Below, one piece after another: positions 1-3,580 of a stretch of 5,823 nt of DNA. Positions within the stretch are counted from its first letter, which is position 1. Each line of letters opens with the position of its first letter. Source of the stretch: Chitinophagales bacterium (lineage in GTDB: Bacteria > Bacteroidota > Bacteroidia > Chitinophagales > Chitinophagaceae). The notes under the pieces were generated by a model, which saw nothing but the letters and a program-made list of their open reading frames with translations, did not search any database and was not told the origin of the DNA. Location of the stretch: the NCBI GenBank assembly GCA_015654495.1, contig JAATGW010000576.1, forward strand, positions 1 through 5,823, written 5' to 3'. Position numbers and translations under genes: made by a program.

Positions 1-1
1 G

Positions 2-75
2 TAGCGGGATCGGGAGTTGAACCCGAGACCTTTGGGTTATGAATCCAACGCTCTAACCGCCTGAGCTACCCCGCC
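2..75 (-). tRNA. tRNA-Met (anticodon CAT), elongator type
   Basis: Read on the minus strand, a full cloverleaf folds. The acceptor is GGCGGGG with TCCCGCT (two G-U pairs, at 1-72 and 7-66), then TA, D-stem GCTC/GAGC with loop AGGCGGTTA, and anticodon loop TTCATAA giving CAT. The 5-base variable region is AGGTC, the T-stem TCGGG/CCCGA with loop TTCAACT, and the discriminator is A. The anticodon stem TTGGA/CCCAA has an A-C mismatch next to the loop. I believe this GGATTCATAACCC core is common in bacterial elongator Met tRNAs, so I do not read it as damage. The initiator hallmark of three G-C pairs at the base of the anticodon stem is absent. A lysidine-modified tRNA-Ile2, which also carries CAT, cannot be excluded from the anticodon alone. 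The base after the discriminator is C, but the window ends before an encoded CCA could be seen. Confidence 0.93.
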
Positions 76-108
76 ATATAACTTACAACTTATCTTCTTT
101 ATCTCTTT

Positions 109-182
109 GTTGAACCCGAGTCCGCTCTGGCGGATATGAATCCAACGTTCTAACCGACTAATCCGCTGCGGCGGACCCCGCC
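109..182 (-). pseudogene. degenerate tRNA-Met copy 1 (nearest the intact gene)
   Basis: On the minus strand this starts with the intact acceptor strand GGCGGGG (176-182). It then carries TCCGCCGCAGCGGA in place of the D-stem, keeps GGATTCATA with the CAT anticodon, and has TCCGCCAGAGCGGA where the 3' anticodon stem should be. It ends at CTCGGGTTCAAC within the T-loop. Both inserts can form local hairpins of 5 bp. With the 3' acceptor and half the T-stem missing it cannot be a working tRNA. Confidence 0.82.
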
Positions 183-216
183 ATATTACTTACAACTTAT
201 CTTCTCTATCTCGTTT

Positions 217-290
217 GTTGAACCCGAGTCCGCCCTGGCGGATATGAATCCAGCGCTCTAACCGACTAATCCGACGTGGCGGACCCCGCC
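217..290 (-). pseudogene. degenerate tRNA-Met copy 2
   Basis: Same architecture as the neighbouring copy: acceptor GGCGGGG (284-290), a degenerate palindrome at 270-283 (TCCGACGTGGCGGA on the plus strand), retained CAT anticodon context, a perfect palindrome TCCGCCCTGGCGGA at 229-242, and truncation in the T-loop. The palindrome next to the acceptor has lost part of its pairing, as expected of a drifting, non-functional unit. Confidence 0.82.
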
Positions 291-323
291 ATATTTCTTA
301 CAGCTTAACTTCTCTATCTTTTT

Positions 324-394
324 GTTGAACCCGAGTCCGCCCTGGCGGATAGGAATCCAACGCTCTAACTTCTTCATCCGCTGCGGACCCCGCC
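324..394 (-). pseudogene. degenerate tRNA-Met copy 3 (most diverged)
   Basis: The outermost unit keeps the GGCGGGG acceptor strand (388-394) and the palindrome TCCGCCCTGGCGGA (336-349). Its anticodon triplet has changed (plus strand taggaatcc instead of tatgaatcc, so CAT becomes CCT), its D-region is altered, and the second palindrome is shortened to TCCGCTGCGGA (377-387). The leader seen upstream of the other units is not recognisable beyond 395, so this unit marks the upstream edge of the array. Confidence 0.8.
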
Positions 395-473
395 ATTTAA
401 ACAGGTTTGCACCCCATTCCAAACTACACCAATCACTTAGCTACCAGCCTAAAAGGGCGGCAAAAATAGTAAA

Positions 474-499
474 ATTTGGTTTAAATAGCAATACCAAAT
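474..499. promoter_or_regulatory. inverted repeat upstream of the regulator gene
   Basis: ATTTGGT (474-480) and ACCAAAT (493-499) form a perfect 7-bp inverted repeat around a 12-base spacer, about 120 bp upstream of the regulator start. It lies in AT-rich DNA (about 400-617) in which I see no gene. It could be an operator or simply a weak hairpin. It does not resemble the E. coli FNR half-site TTGAT. No convincing Bacteroidota -33/-7 promoter pair (TTTG and TAnnTTTG) could be placed with correct spacing. Confidence 0.25.
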
Positions 500-617
500 A
501 TTAAACGAAAGCAGGGGTTTTTCTGCAGTTTTTCGAAATATTACCCACATTACATATTCTTTTTGAAGATTAGTACGTTTTATAGGCAATCCGTTACCCT
601 GATAGAAAAAATCCACT

Positions 618-1316
618 ATGAACAAAATCAGTACCCCTTGCATAACATGCAATGTTAAAGCCTGTTCGTTGATTAACTCGTTGGATAAAAACCTTCTGCC
701 AATAATCAGTCAGTACAAGCTGCAGTTTCAGTTTAAAAAAGGAGAAGTGATTTTCTCACAGGGCGAACCCGTTTCAGGTGTTTACTTCATTCAATCAGGT
801 GTTGTAAAACAGGAACTTACCGGAATAAAAGGTAAACCATTGATTCTTCGTCTTTGCGGACAGGGAAAAATGATGGGTCACCGGTCGGTTTCATCAAAAG
901 CCCGCCATCCTTATACCGCAACAGCAGTAGAAGATTGCAGAATCTGTTTTATGGACCTCGAGTTTTTCAGAAATCTTTTAAGAAAGAGTGAGCCTCTTCA
1001 GAAAGAAATCAACTCTGTTTATCTGAATGAAATCCGCCAGAACGAAGAACGCCTGCTGCAGATCGCTCATCTGAATGTAAAAGAAAAAGTAGCTGAAATT
1101 TTAGTACACCTGGCAGAAGCTTATAATTACCGTGAAGGTGGCCCCGCTATCCGTGTTCATGTGAACCGCCAGGATATGGCCAATTTTGCAGGTACAACCA
1201 AAGAACAGGTTTCAAAAATCATTGCCCAGTTTAGTCACGAACATCTGGTTCGCTGCCGGGCAAAACAATTTCAGTTTTTCAATATCGAAGGACTTAAAAA
1301 AATCGCCGCCGCATAA
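618..1316 (+). CDS. CRP/FNR-family transcriptional regulator with FNR-like cysteines
   Basis: A 232-residue cytoplasmic DNA-binding regulator. Residues about 25-120 form a cyclic-nucleotide-binding-type beta-roll (KKGEVIFSQGEPVSGVYFIQSG). A long dimerisation helix follows at about 125-155, then a C-terminal winged helix-turn-helix at about 181-211. The recognition helix TTKEQVSKIIAQF places E196, S199 and K200 where E. coli FNR has Glu209, Ser212 and Arg213. C8, C11, C16 and C107 match the layout of the four Fe-S ligands of E. coli FNR (Cys20, 23, 29, 122), including a near-equal distance between the third and fourth. An oxygen- or NO-sensing Fe-S regulator is therefore plausible but inferred. 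The length fits the family. The ATG at 618 is chosen because it keeps the N-terminal cysteine cluster in frame; no clear Shine-Dalgarno precedes it, as is usual in Bacteroidota. The gene is monocistronic, ending at a strong terminator. Its targets are unknown. Confidence 0.9.
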   Translation: MNKISTPCITCNVKACSLINSLDKNLLPIISQYKLQFQFKKGEVIFSQGEPVSGVYFIQSGVVKQELTGIKGKPLILRLCGQGKMMGHRSVSSKARHPYTATAVEDCRICFMDLEFFRNLLRKSEPLQKEINSVYLNEIRQNEERLLQIAHLNVKEKVAEILVHLAEAYNYREGGPAIRVHVNRQDMANFAGTTKEQVSKIIAQFSHEHLVRCRAKQFQFFNIEGLKKIAAA

Positions 1317-1333
1317 TTTTACTCCCGACAATA

Positions 1334-1371
1334 GGAAAGCCTCTGAAAAAATCAGAGGCTTTCTGCTTTTT
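1334..1371 (+). terminator. intrinsic terminator of the regulator gene
   Basis: A perfect 12-bp stem, GAAAGCCTCTGA (1335-1346) with TCAGAGGCTTTC (1352-1363), encloses an AAAAA loop and is followed by gcttttt. It starts 18 bases after the TAA stop of the regulator gene. This is the clearest terminator in the window. Confidence 0.92.
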
Positions 1372-1466
1372 AGAGTAGTCCTATCTTCAAGACCACACCC
1401 CCAATTAACGGAAACAAATACACAGGTCCCGGGTTTAGCTGCTCTTAGCTATAAGGTTCCAAATAA

Positions 1467-1494
1467 ATAATCAGGGACTGCTGATTATATTTTT
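1467..1494 (+). terminator. terminator-like hairpin
   Basis: ATAATCAG (1467-1474) pairs perfectly with CTGATTAT (1481-1488) around a 6-base loop, and five T residues follow at 1490-1494. The stem is AT-rich and about 100 bp beyond the strong terminator, so it may be a back-up terminator or an incidental fold. Confidence 0.45.
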
Positions 1495-1584
1495 GAAGAA
1501 ATGACATGCAAGGATTTTTGATAAAAGTTTCAAATAATCATGCATCTGCGGAGATGAATCCATTTGCTGCCGACCTGGTCCCCG

Positions 1585-1820
1585 GCTCCATAGAAGCCTC
1601 CTGTTTGTAGCCAGTCGATTTTTCAGACGAACGCATTAATCGCTCCATCAGGAGCGCCCTGTAAAATGAAATTTGTTCCCCATTTTCACGGAGGTAAAAA
1701 TTGTGGGTCACAATGTTTTATTCTGGGACAACTGACCTGCACAGGACGCTCCTGACGGAGCGTTGAATATGACCACTAATTTGCTATCCCATACTACAAA
1801 CAGGTAACTCCTGCGGAGCT
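1585..1820. repeat. symmetric quartet of GCTCC...GGAGC hairpin repeats
   Basis: Two units point right: 1585-1610 (degenerate GCTCC hairpin followed by cctgtttgtag) and 1641-1664 (CGCTCCatcaGGAGCG followed by ccctgta). Two point left: 1739-1762 (CGCTCCtgacGGAGCG preceded by tgcacagg) and 1794-1820 (ctacaaacagg before CTCCtgcGGAG). The outer pair shares CCTGTTTGTAG and the inner pair shares CCTGT in inverted orientation. All distances are symmetric about position 1702. Near that centre sits a further perfect hairpin, ATTGTGggtCACAAT (1700-1714). From memory, such GCTCC...GGAGC plus CCTGTTTGTAG units are dispersed in Bacteroidota intergenic DNA, often in series, comparable to REP elements elsewhere. 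Confidence 0.7.
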
Positions 1821-1953
1821 GATCATTGCCTGCACCACTCTTAATCAGCAGGCCCTAATTAACCAGTAAATTTAAAAATCAGTAAAGGAGTCGCAGAACA
1901 AATGCTACCGTACAGGCACACACTCAGTTCAGCACTCGTGAACTAACCCCTGC

Positions 1954-2721
1954 CTATTTCTGAAAAAAATTATACGCATACCCGACCATCACCACCGCCG
2001 CACCTGTTTTGTTTTTTCCATTCACTTCATCTTTCTGAATACTGATGAATCCATAATTTCCGCCGCCCTCAACAAAAACCTGGCTTTTCCCGAAATGATA
2101 TGCAACACCAACATGACCAGCAACACCCGTATTGAATTTGTGAAGTTCATCTTTGATATCTTCGGTTCTGTCGAATGACTGGCTCGGTAATACCGGCTGG
2201 GTATGTTGCGGATCAAGATAAATAGGACTGTTTCCAGACGTAACATTTTCTGCATTGATCAGCATACTCACAAATGGTCCTGCAGCTGCATAAATATCCC
2301 AGTTCTTGCCCGAAAGGAAATGATACTTGGCAAGAATGGGCAGGATGAGATAGTTGAATTTGGCTGTGCTGTTGTAGTCTGCATAAAGGTATTGAGGAAC
2401 CTGTCCGGGCGGAAACATCGGCTTAAGTTCATCCGGAACAGAAAATGCCTGTGCGCCATTTTTCTTACCGCCTTCGGCACAGTATTGCAGCTCAGGCTGA
2501 ATTGAAAACTGTTTTGAAAGATGAAATTCGGCATGGAATGCAAATGCCGGCCCCGTGCGGGAACTATATCCAGTGTTAATGGGATTATCGGAACCGCCGG
2601 CTGTAAGACTGGGAATACTGAGTCCTCCTTTAAAGCCGAGATCAGTTGTAGTCTGGCTTTTGAGAACATTAAAAAAAGAACAACTGAGTAATGTCAGGAT
2701 CAGAAAAAAATTCCTTTTCAT
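1954..2721 (-). CDS. outer-membrane beta-barrel protein, PorT-like (OMP_b-brl_2 type)
   Basis: A 255-residue secreted protein predicted to fold as a small outer-membrane beta-barrel. Residues 1-23 are a signal peptide: a KR start, the hydrophobic stretch FFLILTLLSCSFF, and a KSQ end typical of Bacteroidota signal peptidase I sites. A Cys at 14 looks vaguely like a lipobox, but hydrophobic residues after it argue against a lipoprotein. The mature part has alternating strands characteristic of the family: LGFKGGLSIPSL near the start, FSIQPELQY (about 72-80), FNYLILPILAKYHF, WDIYAAAGPFVSMLI, GVAGHVGVAYHF, and a final strand ending YAYNFFQK with an aromatic near the C-terminus. The length is usual for this family. 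The ATG at 2721 gives the only start with a complete signal peptide; there is no Shine-Dalgarno. The substrate or role is unknown; many relatives are uncharacterised. Confidence 0.85.
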   Translation of the reverse strand: MKRNFFLILTLLSCSFFNVLKSQTTTDLGFKGGLSIPSLTAGGSDNPINTGYSSRTGPAFAFHAEFHLSKQFSIQPELQYCAEGGKKNGAQAFSVPDELKPMFPPGQVPQYLYADYNSTAKFNYLILPILAKYHFLSGKNWDIYAAAGPFVSMLINAENVTSGNSPIYLDPQHTQPVLPSQSFDRTEDIKDELHKFNTGVAGHVGVAYHFGKSQVFVEGGGNYGFISIQKDEVNGKNKTGAAVVMVGYAYNFFQK

Positions 2722-2807
2722 ATTTTATCATTTGATTATTGGTGGTCGCATTAAAATGGAAAGTTACGATTTAGCATGTGAATCCTGAATGATCGGGGAG
2801 GTTATTC

Positions 2808-2838
2808 AGGCAAAAGGCAAGAGGCAAGAGGAACAGCC
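2808..2838 (+). repeat. left heptad-repeat arm of an inverted pair
   Basis: Seven-base units GGCAAAA (2809-2815), GGCAAGA (2816-2822) and GGCAAGA (2823-2829) run into GGAACAGCC (2830-2838). The same sequence type, with one more and one swapped unit, recurs inverted at 3543-3580. The arm lies about 87 bp upstream of the barrel gene start. No target-site duplication is apparent outside the pair. Confidence 0.85.
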
Positions 2839-2860
2839 GTTGAACGTTGAACGTTCAACG
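2838..2860. repeat. GTTGAAC heptads forming a perfect 16-bp palindrome
   Basis: Directly after the GGCAAGA array comes a unit CGTTGAA (2838-2844), then CGTTGAACGTTCAACG (2845-2860). The latter is identical to its own reverse complement. It reads as a second 7-bp repeat family fused to the first, with its last unit inverted. Confidence 0.8.
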
Positions 2861-3060
2861 TAACAGCGATGCATGAGCTATGATGCGTACATGTTTTACT
2901 ATTTTTCCTGTATGACCAGCAGACGGCTATCGGGAAGCCATGCAGTTTTTCCCTCGACGGAATAAATGATCGGGTATTATGCGACAGAGAACAGCTATAG
3001 ATGAATAGCCGGTTTCCCGTGGTTGATAGTTGGTGACTGGTGGTCGTGGGACCGGCCATG
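2861..3060. other. non-coding repeat-rich spacer with a heptad-containing hairpin
   Basis: I see no gene I can defend here. At 3008-3056 a stem GCCGGT/ACCGGC, extended by CCC/GGG after a two-base bulge, encloses a run with 7-base periodicity (ttgatag, ttggtga, ctggtgg at about 3023-3043). Near 2900-2980, minus-strand codons read PIIYSVEGKTAWLPDSRLL, but the stretch is only about 25 codons between stops and has no start. If it is a gene remnant it is unrecognisable. Confidence 0.45.
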
Positions 3061-3070
3061 AAAGGCTAAC

Positions 3071-3284
3071 TTACACATCTCCGTTATTTTTGTTTTTCCG
3101 GATTGTAAGTATTACATGTAAAATCGATACTATCATGAGGAATAAAAAACCAAGCAATCCAAAACCCCATTCAGTTTCTGAAGGGATTTTATGACTTGTA
3201 CCGTGAATAGCAAACCAAAAAAATAAAATTGCCAGCAATCCTAAAAAAAAAAACAGCTCTTAAAATAAGCAGAAAAACTCTCAT
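3071..3284 (-). pseudogene. small two-helix membrane protein gene, frameshifted at a homopolymer
   Basis: From ATG at 3284 the minus strand reads MRVFLLILRAVFF and enters a run of eleven T (3243-3253 as A on the plus strand). In frame zero it then goes off to an early stop. One base fewer in that run joins it to a second frame reading LGLLAILFFWFAIHG, then TSHKIPSETEW, then FGLLGFLFLMIVSILHVIL, and ending RKNKNNGDV before TAA at 3071. The joined product would be 70 residues: two transmembrane helices, a short polar loop and a charged tail, probably in the inner membrane. The second frame has no ATG of its own and is closed upstream by TAA at 3260-3262, which supports a joined gene. It may be a phase-variable gene, a transcriptional-slippage gene, a decayed gene or a sequencing error. 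I recognise no family. It lies inside the heptad-bracketed module, downstream of the E1 gene. Confidence 0.6.
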
Positions 3285-3345
3285 GTATTTTATACTTTCT
3301 CCATTATCTAACTTCACTAAAAGTCAGGAACACGAAGACGGTAAG

Positions 3346-3371
3346 TCGGGAAGATTCCCGAAGCCTTCCCG
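3346..3371. repeat. alternative hairpins from three GGGAA/TTCCC arms
   Basis: TCGGGAA (3346-3352) can pair with TTCCCGA (3355-3361) or, as CGGGAAG (3347-3353), with CTTCCCG (3365-3371). Both stems are 7 bp but mutually exclusive; the first leaves only a two-base loop, so the second is more realistic as RNA. Plus-strand sequence after it (catctttgtttc) is moderately T-rich. The surrounding 3285-3542 shows no gene, only this element and a 12-bp palindrome TAGAATATTCTA at 3511-3522. Confidence 0.5.
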
Positions 3372-3542
3372 CATCTTTGTTTCTTATCAGTCTTTGATCA
3401 TGTATTTATTAAGAGGTTATTTCAACCGTAAACAACAGGCGTCTAATACTGAAACTGCCTACCCACTTTCTGCCCATTGGAGGCAAACAGAATACATAGG
3501 AATAAACACATAGAATATTCTATCTACTATTCGCTCCCCACT

Positions 3543-3580
3543 GGCTGTTCCTTTTGCCTTTTGCCTCTTGCCTCTTGCCT
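3543..3580 (-). repeat. right heptad-repeat arm of an inverted pair
   Basis: On the minus strand this reads AGGCAAGA-GGCAAGA-GGCAAAA-GGCAAAA-GGAACAGCC, the inverted counterpart of 2808-2838 with an extra unit and a different unit order. Its first two bases are the last two of the TAG stop codon of the E1 gene, so the array begins inside the stop codon. The pair brackets about 700 bp. Confidence 0.85.

Larger units (their letters stand above)
76..394 (-). repeat. tandem array of tRNA-Met-derived units with embedded palindromes
   Basis: Three units of about 107 bp follow each other upstream of the intact tRNA. Their starts are at 109, 217 and 324 (period 108, then 107), against 16 for the equivalent point in the tRNA. 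Each unit keeps the tRNA 5' part plus its AT-rich leader; the leader motif cttacaacttatcttct recurs with few changes. Each unit stops within the T-loop, so the 3' T-stem strand and 3' acceptor strand are missing. In every unit two palindromes of the form TCCGC-N(2-4)-GCGGA substitute for tRNA segments, at 121-134 and 162-175, 229-242 and 270-283, and 336-349 and 377-387. Because all three units share both substitutions, the palindromes were probably acquired before the amplification. None can fold as a tRNA. Confidence 0.85.
1372..1953. other. non-coding convergent intergenic region
   Basis: About 580 bp between two convergent genes with no credible reading frame on either strand. It contains the hairpin at 1467-1494, a small CATCT/AGATG hairpin at 1543-1556, and the four-hairpin repeat block at 1585-1820. 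It also contains a GCCTGC/GCAGGC inverted repeat (1828-1853) and AGTTCA/TGAACT (1926-1944). The last lies just beyond the stop of the minus-strand barrel gene and might slow transcription from that side, but it has no U-tract. Confidence 0.7.

Noticed and set aside
76..394. CRISPR-like array suggested by regular spacing of about 107 bp
   Set aside because: The units are similar along almost their full length, with no variable spacers, and clearly derive from the adjacent tRNA gene. There are no cas genes.
430..456. Possible further tRNA remnant (agctacc on the plus strand resembling the tRNA 5' region)
   Set aside because: Similarity is limited to about 10 bases and no arms can be folded around it.
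322..504. Plus-strand 60-residue open frame
   Set aside because: It runs across the degenerate tRNA array and AT-rich spacer. Composition is non-protein-like and it is explained by the repeats.
2203..2505. Plus-strand 100-residue frame and other frames overlapping the barrel gene
   Set aside because: Antisense or alternate-frame shadows of the convincing barrel protein, which has a signal peptide and family strands.
1995..2721. Lipoprotein interpretation of the barrel protein from Cys14
   Set aside because: The residues after Cys14 remain hydrophobic and a better signal peptidase I site (KSQ) follows. The mature sequence is a barrel.
2802..3059. Minus-strand 85-residue open frame with ATG
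   Set aside because: Its C-terminal third is a translation of the heptad arrays and the rest shows no domain, signal peptide or periodicity. Judged to be chance.
3229..3513. Plus-strand 94-residue open frame
   Set aside because: It starts antisense inside the small membrane gene and continues through non-coding, hairpin-bearing DNA with no recognisable protein features.
2808..3580. Classical insertion sequence with terminal inverted repeats
   Set aside because: No transposase frame and no target-site duplication were found, and the ends are low-complexity heptads. It is kept only as a possible non-autonomous module.
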